This document shows positions 37,956-49,122 of a stretch of 64,000 bases of DNA, one piece after another (the stretch's first letter is position 1; each line of letters starts with the position of its first letter). The notes beneath the pieces are model-generated. The model did no database searches, was not told the DNA's origin, and saw nothing but the letters and a program-made list of their open reading frames with translations. A program made the translations under genes and the position numbers. This stretch comes from Apophysomyces variabilis. Lineage: Eukaryota > Mucoromycota > Mucoromycetes > Mucorales > Mucoraceae. The stretch covers positions 496,001 to 560,000 of the forward strand of contig MZZL01000380.1 of the NCBI GenBank assembly GCA_002749535.1, read 5' to 3'.

Positions 37956-39071
37956 TTATTGAGGGGTAATGCACACCTTCAACCCTGTGCCAGTCAAAAA
38001 GACTTCCCAAGCTTGTTGGAACTCTTCAAGAGTGAATTCATGTGATACCAAGGCGCTCCAGTCCACTTTGCCGTCTGCCAAGATTTTGACGGCTCTTTCC
38101 ATACCGTAAGGATTGGTGTAGGTCGAGCGGATGGTGAGTTCACGGCGGTATACGTCAAACGGGGATACGGAAACTCGTGCATCTGTTTTGGCCACGCCGA
38201 CCCAGACAACCGTACCACCTGCCTTGGCGAACTTCAATGCGTCCTCCATGGTATTGGGTCGTCCCACACACTCAAAAACGACGTCAAAGCCTTCGCCTTT
38301 GGTACCATCCCCAGGAACCAACTCACCAGGTGCCTTTGCCTCGGCTGCGCCAAATACCTCGACCGCTTTCTGTCTCCTCATTTCATTAGGCTCAATCACA
38401 GTGACACGGGCACCGCCAGTTGAACACAACGCCATGGTCATCATACCAATTGGGCCCGCACCAATCACTAGGACGGAATCACCACTTTTCAATTCGCCCT
38501 TGTCCACGGCATGCACGACACATGAGAGAGGTTCGGCAAGGGATGCTACCTTGGGCGAGACATGGGATGGGACTTTGAAAGCAGCGGTGACGGGAACAGC
38601 CACATACTGGGACATACCACCATCCGTTGTGACACCGATACAAAACAGGTCTGTGCACAGGTGATACTTCTTGGTGCGGCAGAAGGTGCAGGCGTTGCAA
38701 GGGACGTTGGGGTCCACCGCAACCAAGTCACCCACGGACAGAGTGGTCTTGGTGTCTTGGTGGATCTCTTGAATAAAACCTGAGAACTCATGGCCAATGA
38801 CCACCTTTTCGGTTGCATGGGGTGTTTCTCCACGACAGATATGAAGGTCGGTACCTTAAAAAGAAGGAAAGAAAGGCCATCCTATTAAGAGTTCCATGCC
38901 ATGGACCCAACAAAGTAGAGAAAGAGAAGGTAGTAGCTTACCGCAGATTCCCGAAGCAGCGACTTTGACCAGTACTTCACCAGGTTTCAATACAGGGACT
39001 TTTTTCTGGAGTACTTGGATAGCACCCAGTTTTTGCCAACTGGCAACGTTCATTGTCGTGGGAACAACCAT
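37956..39071 (-). CDS. zinc-dependent medium-chain polyol/sorbitol-type dehydrogenase
   Basis: Oxidises a sugar alcohol or secondary alcohol with NAD(P); the exact substrate (arabinitol, xylitol, sorbitol, butanediol or threonine) cannot be told by eye. Exons 38942-39071 and 37956-38854 join in phase 1 to give 342 residues, normal for the family. The catalytic zinc region is GICGTDLH and IGHEFSG; the structural zinc has four cysteines in CNACTFCRTKKYHLC. The Rossmann fold has VLVIGAGPIGMM, and the strand end reads TVIEPNE, whose acidic residue usually favours NAD over NADP. The enzyme lacks a signal peptide and ends VCITPQ, so it is probably cytosolic. It is transcribed away from the sugar transporter, sharing the interval between them. 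Fungal D-arabinitol dehydrogenases look similar. Confidence 0.92.
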
Positions 39072-39497
39072 GGTTTCTTTCTTTTCTGTTGATTAAGAAT
39101 GACTTCGTGTGGTTTTTCTTTGATGGAGGTTTTTGGGGGGCTTTATAGGTGTGGGAAGAAGAAGCTGCATATGGACAATAAGGATAGACTCTCGGTTAAA
39201 GGGGGTCCCAAAAGAGAAACTGAAGACAGAAAAGGAAAATAAGCGGATAACCGAAGGTAGCACCCAAAAAGGCAGATAGTTATCAAGGCCGATTGGATCG
39301 ATTGGTCTGAGTTCATCCATTATGATGGAATTCACTTCTGTTTTAGGAGCCTAATCCACATCAAGCTTTCCCCGCAATTTCCCCAAAGTCTTCAGAAAAA
39401 AAATCCGGGGAATACTTACATATATATATATATATGCCTCTTCTCCGGGGAACCAAAAGAGAAAAAAAAAGGACCTAAATTCTCCCCCGCCAGCCAA
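39072..39497. promoter_or_regulatory. shared promoter of dehydrogenase and transporter
   Basis: 426 bp between two outward start codons. It holds a (TA)n tract at about 39420-39435, a palindromic CCGGGG/CCCCGG-like pair of words near 39405 (TCCGGGGAA) and 39446 (TCCGGGGAA) that is a 9-bp direct repeat, and polypurine runs. Co-regulation of the two genes is inferred from layout only. Confidence 0.5.
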
Positions 39498-41422
39498 ATG
39501 ACTCTACTAAAAGGAAGCGCCCTTTTATATTCTGTTGCCTGCTTCGCTTCCCTAGGTCAATTCCTTTTTGGATGTACGTATAGAACAAGCCATCCCCACA
39601 TTTTTTTTTGATCTGAGGTTAACCTGAATCACTTTATTCCAGATGATCAGGGTGTGATGTCTGGTATCCTTGTCAATGACTATTGGCTAAGTGATTTCAA
39701 ATATCCCAATGCTACCATGAAAGGTCTGGTCGTTGCCATCTTCGAACTGGGTGCCTGGGTAACCGCCTATCCCACGAGTTGGTTTATGGACCGTTATGGT
39801 CGTCGATGGACTATTCTCCTCGGCTCTTTGATTTTCATTATCGGCGGCATTTTACAGACAGCAAGCTATAAATTTGTCGAAATCATGCTAGGTCGTCTCA
39901 TTTCCGGATTCGGCATCGGATTCCTGTCCACTGTGTTACCGGTCTACACCGCTGAACTCAGTAGGGCCCATAACGTAAGGAGAAAAAGAAAGCTTTTTGT
40001 CTTTGATGTTACACACTGGCTCGATATCTGATGATTTTTTATTTTATTTTAGAGAGGAACCGTCACTGTCCTCGGCATGAGCATTAATATGCTTGGCTAC
40101 ACAGCATCAGGTATGCATTGAACCAAAAAACCTTTATACATATTTTTTTTGTGGTCCTTCATTAACCGTACTTTTCAATCTCTTTGCAGAATTTATCGAC
40201 TATGGCTTTTCTTATGTCAACAATGACTGGTCCTACCGTGGTCCACTTCTTCTTCAATGTGTCTTCGCCCTGATCCTAGCTGTGGGTACACTCGCTCTTC
40301 CCGAATCCCCTCGATATCTCGTATCCAAGAAAAAGGATGAGCAAGCCCTCAAGACATTGTCCGATATGCATGGCAAGGACCTGAGTCATCCAGACGTACA
40401 GCGGGAACACGAAGAGATCTCCAATGCCATTGCTTACGAACGTACCCTTGGTGACGCTACCTGGATGGAGATGTTTACAACCTACCGCAAACGTTCCTTT
40501 ATTGCGATTGCCGTCCAAGCGCTTGGTCAATTGTCCGGAATCAACATTGTCACTGTAAGTGATCTATCATTTCCCCCCTCTCTCTCCTCTCTTTTTGCTC
40601 CCGGATGAACTAATCGCTTTTACTTTGTTTTTTTTTTTTTCATCTTTTTCACATCAGTACTATGCTCCAACGATGTATGCCGCCGTTTTGGGTCCTGGTC
40701 GTCAAACGATTCTTTTTGCTGGTTTCACTGCTTTGGCCTACTTTGGTGGTGCATTGATAGCCGCGGTGCTCGTCGATCGTGCTGGCCGTCGTCCCTTGTT
40801 TATGTCCGGCAGTGCTTTGATGATTATTTGGCTTGTCATGATGGCTGTGTTCAACAAAGTTGATCTTGGTTTAACTTCCGCTATTCTTGTCATTGCCTTT
40901 ACAATGGTTTATGTCTGCACTTTCGGTATCACCTGGGCTTGTGTTGACTGGCTCTGTAAGTTCGCAATATCCGGAAGAAGAACAGCAGAACGATTAACCT
41001 TACGCTATGCTATTATAGATCCTGCAGAAATCTTTCCATTCCGTACCCGAGCAAAGGGTATGTCCCTTGCTGTCTCTTCCAACTGGCTGTGCAATTTCGC
41101 TGTCGGTCTATGGACTCCTCCACTTTTGGAAAGAATCGGATGGGGAACCTATGTCTTTTACGCCGCTTGGAATTTGGTTGCCTTGGCTGTCGGTAAGTAA
41201 AAGTCGCAGCTTTTTGCTTTTTTTTCTGGCTATAATTTTCGTCTATATGCTCATTTATATCCCTTTTCTGCAGTGTACTTCACCTTTGTGGAAACCAAGG
41301 GCAAAAGTCTCGAAGAAATTGACGAAATGTTTGGTGATGTCAGTCATGCCACGGCAAATGAATTTCTTGAGAAACCTTCCGAAGCTTCGGTAGACTCCAA
41401 GTCCAAGGAGGAAAAGGTCTAA
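39498..41422 (+). CDS. MFS sugar/polyol transporter (hexose transporter-like)
   Basis: Proton symporter or facilitator of the sugar porter family (PF00083) in the plasma membrane. Exons 39498-39573, 39643-39974, 40053-40110, 40190-40554, 40658-40955, 41019-41192, 41274-41422; all phases agree and give 483 residues. Family signatures in order: GQFLFGYDQGVMSGIL in TM1, DRYGRRWTILLG after TM2, PESPRYLVSKKKDEQAL at the TM6 loop, QALGQLSGINIVTYYAPTMY in TM7, VDRAGRRPLF after TM8, PAEIFPFRTRAKGM after TM10, and VETKGKSLEEIDEMF after TM12. About twelve membrane segments are predicted. The C-terminal tail is short and hydrophilic. Substrate is not determined by sequence; the neighbouring dehydrogenase suggests a sugar alcohol or a pentose. 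Confidence 0.96.
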
Positions 41423-42001
41423 ACGACTTCTATGTTATACCATTTCTCCACTTCGGTCTTAACTTATTTGTATATGTGATACAGGATATCAGTTTTTATT
41501 TGTACAGAGTTTATCTAAACATAATTAAATAAATAAGTCGCGTTGTATACATCTTTATGTATGTGTCTAGCATAGAGTAGGCAAATAAAGACAATAACGA
41601 CCAGATGCTAAGATGGTTGCCGTAAGTGGCATGATCAGCATGGAAATATTGGGAGCGGCACTCTGTGTAACGCGGGAAACTGACAGCTGCCGGGGCCAAA
41701 CCTTTTTTTTTTTCTGACGCAGTGCCAAATGGCCATTTGCTTCTTTCGTCTGAATGGATGATCGGATTGTGAAACGGACTTGTTCTTCCTCTGGTCTTTC
41801 CTTACATAGATTATACAACTTAGCTTTTGGTCGTAAGCAGTAGGATGATAATCGTTGTTTTATAAACAATGAAAGGGTGGCCTCCGAATCATACAAAGGT
41901 AAAAAGCGAAATATGAAAAAGGAATCACTAGACAGTAAAGCAAAGGTCATATTTACAAAAAGAAAAAAAAATAGCGGGCAGTGGCAGAATGAAAGAGATG
42001 A
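41423..42001. other. spacer between convergent genes
   Basis: Tail-to-tail interval of the transporter and the regulator-like gene. A 127-codon minus-strand frame (41567-41950) starting MTFALLSSDS has a hydrophobic C-terminal stretch (ISMLIMPLTATILASG) but no family I know. Confidence 0.35.
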
Positions 42002-43892
42002 TCATTTTTTCCAGTGTTCCGCGCTTTGAATGATGGTTATGCTGTCGAATGCATCAATGGGATCTGTCATCGTTGGGTTGTAATATTGTGCTCGTGGTTG
42101 TAGTTCCCGGTCGAACATCATAACACCTTCATACAAGTTATTGGCTATTTTGATGCTCCTTCGTTTTTGCGGCTCAGAATCCGTCGGCGACAGAATCTGC
42201 TCGATCTTTGAAATCATGGAAACACAGATCTGATCCTGCCAACGCACCTCGGCCATCGAACGCAAAAGTCGCAATGCTCGCATCAGACCAAGTTTGGCCC
42301 GTGTAACAATCACAGTGTCATCGTATCGAAGGCAAAATGAAAGAAGTTCTACAGATCGTTTAAGATCTCCTGGCCTAGACCGGTTTTTTTCGAGAAAAAA
42401 AGAGAACATAGTTCATTAGACTTCATCGCTGCATTCAAAAACTGAGTCGCTTTTACCATGTCTGACAGGAAGCCATCTGTACAACAGATTGTCGCATGCT
42501 AATTAACTCCGTTGAATTGTCAGCCACTGTCAATACAGCCTGGCGTTGCAAAGCAGTCAAGGTATTTTCAGCAGATAGAAAACGATGAGCCAACAGGGCA
42601 AGGTTCGTGCATTTTTCCATGCTGATGGTTAGACAAGCTTCGGCCATTCTACCGTAATGATCTGGTTCCAACGCTATTTCAGGTTTCAATGTGGCAGGAA
42701 TCTCTTGCGACCAGCACTCCACTTCTCGCATCGCTCTTGCATAAAGCGTGGCCATACGGCTCTGATCCGCCGGATCAGCATGGTCGATCTCGCGTACCAG
42801 ACGCCGTCGAACCAACCATATCTTAAGCACATTACTCCATACATCAATACCCCTTTGCTCATCAGGGTCATCGAGCGAGCAGGGATAGGGCCTCAGCAAT
42901 CGAGTCAATGCATCGTGATCGTCCGAATTGGGTTGAAGAATGGAACAAGCAATGGCTCCGGATTCATGTAAGAAGTGATCAATCTGGAAGAGGTACCACC
43001 ACAGCCGATTATCTAGCTCATCTTCGTCTGTGGAAGGAAACTGTAACGGTTTTATATTTAACAGGTTCGCCAGACGGACAGCCATGGTGTGGTAGAGTAC
43101 TTTCTGTTCCACGGGTAACGTTGTTGTCATGTTCAGTAAACAAAGGGCATAAACATGATGAATGTGAGGTACGTCAAAACAGTCAGCCAAGGCATCTCTT
43201 GCCATAGCGGCCAGTTTCAACTGTACCGCGTCCAAAATACGTCCGTCATGCAAGTTTTGTAAAGTAATGGGAGGATGATGGATAAATATGTGCCGTACCC
43301 AAAATGCAGCAACAGCTAATACCAAAGGATCTTGGATAGGTGCGTCTAATGATGCATACCATTGTACCAATAATTGCCTGGGCCGTACGGGATAGTAGTG
43401 GTTCATGCATTCAATAAAATAATGCATACAATCGTCGAGAAGACCTGGTAGAACGCTGTTGAATCTTGGCCATTCTACTTCTGGTGCCCATAATACGTTT
43501 GAGTAGAGTTCACTATGGTAAAATAGGTACGGCAAAGGCGGAGAATGACGTCGAATCATTTGGTGGTCCTCAACGTCGTCTGGCGATGGCGCTAGGAATG
43601 TACTCTGTAAAGGGGACGGAATGGTCATCTGAGCAAGAACTTGAAGTAGATCCTTGACATCGCAGACGTTTCGAAGGGTGATCCGATACTCATTCTTTGA
43701 AGTTTGTTGTACTGTCCATTGCTCACTTGGAGGGAGTTGTGATATACATGAGTATGGTAGATGGAGAGGTGAAAGTGGAGGAGGGTCTTTGTCTGTCCGT
43801 ACTGGTTCTTTCTGTTTTCGTTTCTTAGGTCTTCTTGGTCTGGTGCCTTTGATCAAGACGCCATTATGAGGACCAAGTACTAATTCAGCCAT
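42002..43892 (-). CDS. fungal transcription-regulator-domain protein without visible zinc cluster
   Basis: Exons 42457-43892 and 42002-42374 join in phase 2 (donor ATG|GTAAAA, acceptor CTAG|GCC) to give 602 residues. The middle resembles the fungal_trans middle homology region: ECMNHYYPVRPRQLLVQWY opens it, VLAVAAFWVRHIFIHHPP and RLWWYLFQIDHFLHE follow. Such domains normally sit behind a Zn2Cys6 DNA-binding cluster. Here the N-terminus has only a basic patch (RPRRPKKRKQKEP, residues 18-30) and no cysteine cluster, and none is seen in the 360 bp upstream. It may be a cofactor, may have lost DNA binding, or may have a missed 5' exon. It lies tail-to-tail with the sugar transporter, so a role in the same pathway is possible but unproven. 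Confidence 0.82.
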
Positions 43893-44253
43893 TCTGTATG
43901 TTTGTTCAGTTCCAAAGACGTCCTTTTATTTTAGATTGCAAATTTCAAACTTTTAGAGCGTAATTCGGACACGACAGGGTTGGGGTGCACCGAGATTGCA
44001 TATGCTTTGTTTTCGACAACAGGGTGATAATTTTTATGCTACTGTAAGTTCAAGAGCTTTGTTATTCTGACCAGATAAAGGCTATTTACTTTTCGATCTA
44101 AAAGCATCGTTGTTCCCTGTACCGGAAAGCAATCTGAATTTTCTGTTTGAATACGCAAGATTAAACAAAGGGTGACACAAAAACACGGAGGAAGAAGAAC
44201 AACTTAACATAATGGAAGAGAAAAAAAAATATAAAGGGAGAGAGGGGGATACT
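43893..44253. other. spacer, promoter of regulator-like gene
   Basis: 360 bp between the regulator start and the TAF12 stop; nothing recognised. Confidence 0.35.
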
Positions 44254-45776
44254 TTAATCCTTCCGGATGCCACTTGTAGACGAAGTTTGACTTTTTGCAA
44301 GGTTGACCGCTTGCACCTTGCTTTGATGGCTCTGAGGAATGACAGGTTTTCTTAATGGTCGAATATCATCCGACGCAAATCCAGGTATACGGATATTCCA
44401 ATTGCGCTCTGTGTGTCTCAAATCAGCATCCGAGGAATCCTACCTATCTTCTCCTGTTTCGCCTTACCTAAATGCAGCTGAAGGTCCTTCACTTCCAATG
44501 TGTCCGATTTTCGATGCTTAGCAAGTCGGCATGCAAACGAAGTGACTGATTCAATAAATTCATCTGCAATCTCCAACAAGATCTAAATAATAACGATACT
44601 GCTTAACCCAACCCATTTTGCTAACTTATTCATCAAGCCTACATCTTCCACTTCTGGTTCCAGTCGTTCATTCGGATCGATCTGACCCACTAATTCCTGT
44701 ATCTTGCGCTTTGCAAGAACTCGTACGTTTCCATCCATATCTAAGCTAGGCATTGGAGGCGGTTTTGCCATAGTGTGGCTGACTGGCGGCTGTGGCATTG
44801 ATACAGCGGGAAATGAAAACATGTTCTTTGTTGCGTTCGCTGGAAGCATTCCAGGTTTCGAGGTCTGGAGCATGGCGTTAGGCGCTGCAGACATAAGAGG
44901 TCTAGGTGATGAGGTTACGCCCGTTTGGGGTGACGTGGGAGTGCCTGTCAACCCCATTTTGGTCATCACTTGTTGCTGGGCAGCGTTCCCTACATAGATC
45001 GCGATGTCAGATCCTCTTGTCATTTCAAGCAACCATGAACAAACAGCAGAATAAAAAATCGGAAAACATGATAACGTACGGAGCTGAGCGGCCGAAAAGG
45101 CCACAGTGTTGTGCGGTTGCGTGGCATAAGGCGCAGGTGATCCGGGTGCGGACGAAACACCAGCCGTTGTGCCATCGATAATAGAAGGGGTGGATGGCGT
45201 GGAGGCTGCTGTTGCTTGTGCTAACATGCGCTGTTGCAGTTTATTCGCAGTGAGCTGGGGATTTAAATTGTTGAGGATCGTTTGGTAGATAACCAGACGA
45301 TTCTGATAATCTTGTTCTTGTTTTTGAATTGCTTTCTTCTCGTCAGGAGACATGTCCGTCCGCTCTAAGCTTTGACGCAAAGCAGCAATGTTTGTTGTAA
45401 GGATTTCGACTGCTTTTTGGTATTGTTGTATGGGATTCTGCGGTACTTGGTTGCTAGCCATGGTCGTGGAAGGTGTGGTACCAAGGGAGGGAGAAGGGTG
45501 ACTGTGTTGTGCGCTCTGGTGCAAAGATGGTTGCAATTGTCGGACTTCCATACTGGGTCCAGCTTCTTGTGGTTGAGTTTGCTGCTGAATGGAGATGATC
45601 TTTTGATGATTTTGCTGATCAACAAGAGCCGTGTCTCGAAGCTTTGGCTTCCGACCTCGTCTTCTCTTGGTGGACCTACTATCTCTTGTTGCTGATCTTT
45701 CTGGATTATCGACAGTTGGTAATGTTGTCTCCTGTAATAATGCCTGAGACTCTTGATCATCAGCTTTCCTTGGCAT
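44254..45776 (-). CDS. TAF12: TAF12, TFIID/SAGA histone-fold subunit
   Basis: General transcription factor subunit; its H2B-like histone fold pairs with TAF4 in TFIID and ADA1 in SAGA. Exons 45080-45776, 44643-44989, 44468-44582, 44254-44408; 437 residues. The N-terminal ~320 residues are low-complexity: a basic AT-hook-like KRRRGRKPK near residue 40, then Gln/Ser/Thr/Pro-rich sequence and a helical segment [20 protein letters not shown]. The histone fold starts [20 protein letters not shown], continues [39 protein letters not shown] and ends [15 protein letters not shown], all standard TAF12 landmarks. The acceptor choice replaces the usual V of VEDVLLE by I. A short basic tail follows. Confidence 0.95.
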
Positions 45777-46874
45777 GAGGCTGAAAAGTTAGCTATATTC
45801 TGCGAAATTATGGGAAGAAGAAGACCAAGCTCTTAATTAGGAAACGACGTTTGATCCATAAATAAGCAGTTTGTGACGAGTTCGACAGTAAGCATAATTG
45901 ATCCAAACCGGACAATTTCCTTTGTTCTCGATCTTCTGCCGATATATTCTCAAGGCAGCTCTGTTTATTGACCATATAGGTTATATGTTAGACCATATAG
46001 GCCCAATCTTTGGTTTTAAAATGCGGGTATGCGTAGTACTTTGCATTGCTTTAGCATGGTTGTTACCGACGAGACAGACAAGCTGCATGGAACTAACAGC
46101 TAATTCAGCTGATCATTACCGAAACTATCCTTATTCCGATAGTCTACTTGAAAATAAGTCGCTTAAATACAGATAACTTGTCTTGGCCCTCTTTGTAGTT
46201 GCCCTTGAGATCTTTATCAATTATTGGTCACCGAAACTGTTTGCCCGAGAAATTAATCATCTCGACCTACCGTCATTCATATACAAAATTTCCATTCATT
46301 GTATATTTAAGTGTGTGCCCGTATGCTATTTGTTATCCTGATAGAAGCTTTTACGAGAGAACTCTGCGTTAAACTGGTCATTACGATCTGATGGCCAGGG
46401 CAAGAACATGCTGTTAGAGAGCAAGGGCTGTCTTCATATCCTTTGGCCTGCCGGATCCAGCATTCTTAACCTAGGTTGTGTAACCCCCAAACGTATACAA
46501 ATACATGGTCTTGGAGGCTTCAGTAGAGTTATAGAGCTCTTTGTCACCAGTGAAGTAGACCGACTTCAAATGACAGAGCGTAACGAGCGCTAATATCTCA
46601 TGCTGTTTTTTAAGTGCGCCATATCATAATTGTTATACTACCAGTTTGAGCGGGAAGTCCTCTATGCCAATAAAAGTGCAGTAATATAAGAGAGATTGAG
46701 CTGTTTTAATACAGTAGTCTTTGGATAGATAAACAAGGGATCATCTCTACAGTTGGATCTACCCTGAAGAGACGAACAAAACTTTTCGATAAGTACAAAA
46801 TGAAAAGCAAACTCATGATATTCGTTGTTAAGTGGCCGTATGATAAGTTGTAAATGCAATGGTGATAGGTTTTT
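45777..46874. other. 1.1-kb spacer
   Basis: TAF12 promoter and SURF6 3' flank. Contains the small secreted-peptide candidate at 46021-46176; otherwise nothing recognised. Confidence 0.4.
46021..46176 (+). CDS. candidate small secreted peptide
   Basis: A 51-codon ATG frame starting MRVCVVLCIALAWLLPTRQT: one basic residue, then a 12-13-residue hydrophobic core and a likely cleavage zone before Cys22, which would leave a ~29-residue hydrophilic peptide. No paralogue or family is recognised, and there is no splice or expression support, so it may be chance. It sits alone between two unrelated minus-strand genes. Confidence 0.25.
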   Translation: MRVCVVLCIALAWLLPTRQTSCMELTANSADHYRNYPYSDSLLENKSLKYR

Positions 46875-48315
46875 TTACTTTCTTCCTTTGGGTTTTGGGT
46901 TTGGTTTGGTGACTTTTCCACCCTTTCCTCGCTTACCACCCTCAAAACCAGGTCGTGCTTTCTTTCCCTTTCTCCTGTCTTTCTTTGCTTCGATTCTCTT
47001 CTGAATGTTCTCGTTTCGTTTCTTGACCTTCTCTTCCTCATCTTTCTTCACCTTATCCAAACGATCCTTCCATTGTGAAGCGCTCTTGGACTTCTGCTTC
47101 TCTTGACGCTTGACCGTCTTCTTCAAAAGCTTAACGTCATCTTTCACCTTTTCACCTGTGGCCATGGCAATCGCTCTGTTCCATTCTTCCTTTTCAGCAA
47201 TTGCATCAGCCTGAGAAGAAGAACATATTGTGATCAGCCTCATACCAGGAAAAAATCATCTATTACCTTCTCCTTGTTTTCTTTTCTAAGTTTCTCCAAC
47301 TTCTCTTGCTTGGCTTCTATCTTCTTTAACTGTGACTTGGCGTCCACACTGCCTTTCTTCTTCTGTTCTCCAACATCCAATTTGCCAAAGAAGACATCAC
47401 CATCCATTTTGATCGAGTCAGCAGAAGGACGACCGTTACTCGCAGCCTAACCTAATCTTCAGCACGTCGTTGTCCTTCTGTTCAATCGTTTTCCCCTACC
47501 TTAACTGAGCTGGAAGTGTTTTGCACGAGTTCTTCTGGTGCTGCTTTAGATCCCTTCTCTTTTCGTGCTTTCAACGCTTTCTTTCGGTCCTCTTTCTTTT
47601 TCAAACGTGCAGCTAAGATATCTTCACGGCTACGAGCCTTATTATGGTCGGTATTATCAGCATTACGTTTTTTCCGTAACTGGGCAATTCGTTCATGGAG
47701 ACGACTACGAAGTTCGGAAATATCACCCTTCTGCATTGGTTGCACAACCACTATGTTCGATAGGTTAATGCGGGTTCGACAATATAACCCGTCTTCAATA
47801 CCTGGCTCTTGCTTCCGATCTAACGTCTTGTTCTCCTCGTCATTCTCGTCTACTAGGCCACTGAAATCAGCGCTCGAGTTGACGTTTGATTTTTCGGCTT
47901 CTTCCATGTCTACGTCGTTGTTTTCCTCATCGTCGCTTTCATTGTCGCTTTCCTCCTGTTTCTTAAGTTCCTCGGCCTTCTCTTGTTGAATTTCGGCTAT
48001 TGACTTTTTGTTTTCGGGATCAAGCTAATAATGTTGTTCATTAACAACGCTTTTGTCAATAAGTTCGCCTCACTTTTGCTTTTTTGGCCTTTTTCGTCGC
48101 TTCTTTGACAGCTTGTTTTGGTGCCTTTTTTCGTTTGTTGTGCATGAACTTTGACTCATTCTGGTAACTTCACGTTAGAAAAGAAAAAACGAGAATCGCA
48201 AAGCGGAAGAGAACATGGAACAATTACGCACCGCCTCATCGTTCTTTTCTGTAATGTAGACTTTTGCGGGTATAAGCTGTAATAAGCTGTCGAAAATTTG
48301 GGCATGCATTGCCAT
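46875..48315 (-). CDS. RRP14: SURF6/RRP14-like nucleolar ribosome-biogenesis protein
   Basis: Nucleolar RNA-binding factor needed for pre-rRNA processing. Exons 48232-48315, 48074-48160, 47500-48024, 47267-47446, 46875-47210, all phase 0, give 403 residues. The N-terminus MAMHAQIFDSLLQLIPAKVY is the conserved RRP14 start. A basic stretch (NKRKKAPKQAVKEATKKAKK) and an acidic stretch (ESDNESDDEENNDVDMEEAE) follow. The SURF6 domain occupies the last 230 residues: LRSRLHERIAQLRKKRN, MDGDVFFGKLDV, ADAIAEKEEWNRAIAMATGE, and a very basic end with ARPGFEGGKRGKGGKV. Upstream in-frame codons exist but MAMHAQ fits homologues best. Complete and unremarkable. Confidence 0.94.
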
Positions 48316-49122
48316 GCGATTCTTATCGGAGTTATTGAGTATAGCATAGTACTTAATGTTTCCTTGCTTACAGATAGCGAGTCTAAGAGCTGATTCTGGA
48401 CCATGGTGTACACAAGGAAAGGACAGGTAGCAGCAGTACCTCTTCGTGACAAGGCAAAATTTTAAAAATCGAAGCCACTGTAATTTTCGTGACTTGCTGT
48501 CAGTTGTGGAAGATCTCACCCCATAGTCTTGAAGGTCCGAACAAAGCTTGTTTCCTCGCAGCGTTTAGGATTCGCTGATGACATCTATTCAGAATAGAAA
48601 ATATAAGACAGAGCAGAACTTCACTATATACTCACCGGTGTTGACTAGAGTATTAGTAGATTAAAAAAAAAGGAAGGATGATATCCACAGAAACAAAAGC
48701 CGCAGTAAGCTTATGGAGTTATAAAGTCATCACAAAAGTGGCCTTGGAAATAGCGCTAGGGATTTGGGCAGGTGATAGGATCATCAAATTTACGTTTCAT
48801 TGTTTGATAACTGCATTTTGTTTCAGCCAATTGTTCCATATGCAATGTTCATGTTTTCTTTAATTTTTTTGCTGGTGGATTTAAAAAAGGGGGGCATAAA
48901 GGAAAGTAATTTACATAAATAGGCGAAATCAAATAGTAGATCTGAGGAGTTGTTTAGATGTCGTAGATAAATAAAAAAAAAAGAAAACAATGTGATAAGT
49001 ATTTCATGGGTTGCAGAATACAAGAAATAAGAAAGAAAAGAACTAAAAGAAAAAAAACAAACAAATAAAGGCAAATATAAAAAGAAAAAAGTAATCAGGA
49101 ATTATAGTGAAAAAGAGAGTTA
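48316..49122. other. spacer between SURF6 and ankyrin-DIL genes
   Basis: A/T-rich with long A runs at 48960-49095; probably the 3' flank of the DIL gene and SURF6 promoter. No gene seen. Confidence 0.4.

Noticed and set aside
38131..38664. 177-codon plus-strand frame
   Set aside because: Antisense shadow of the dehydrogenase gene with no motif.
41567..41950. 127-codon minus-strand frame with a hydrophobic end
   Set aside because: Could be a tail-anchored protein, but starts from a doubtful context, crosses an A-run that allows two frames, and has no recognised family.
47516..47989. 157-codon plus-strand Ser/Phe-rich frame
   Set aside because: Antisense of the Lys/Glu-rich SURF6 coding sequence, which always mirrors as Phe/Ser-rich.
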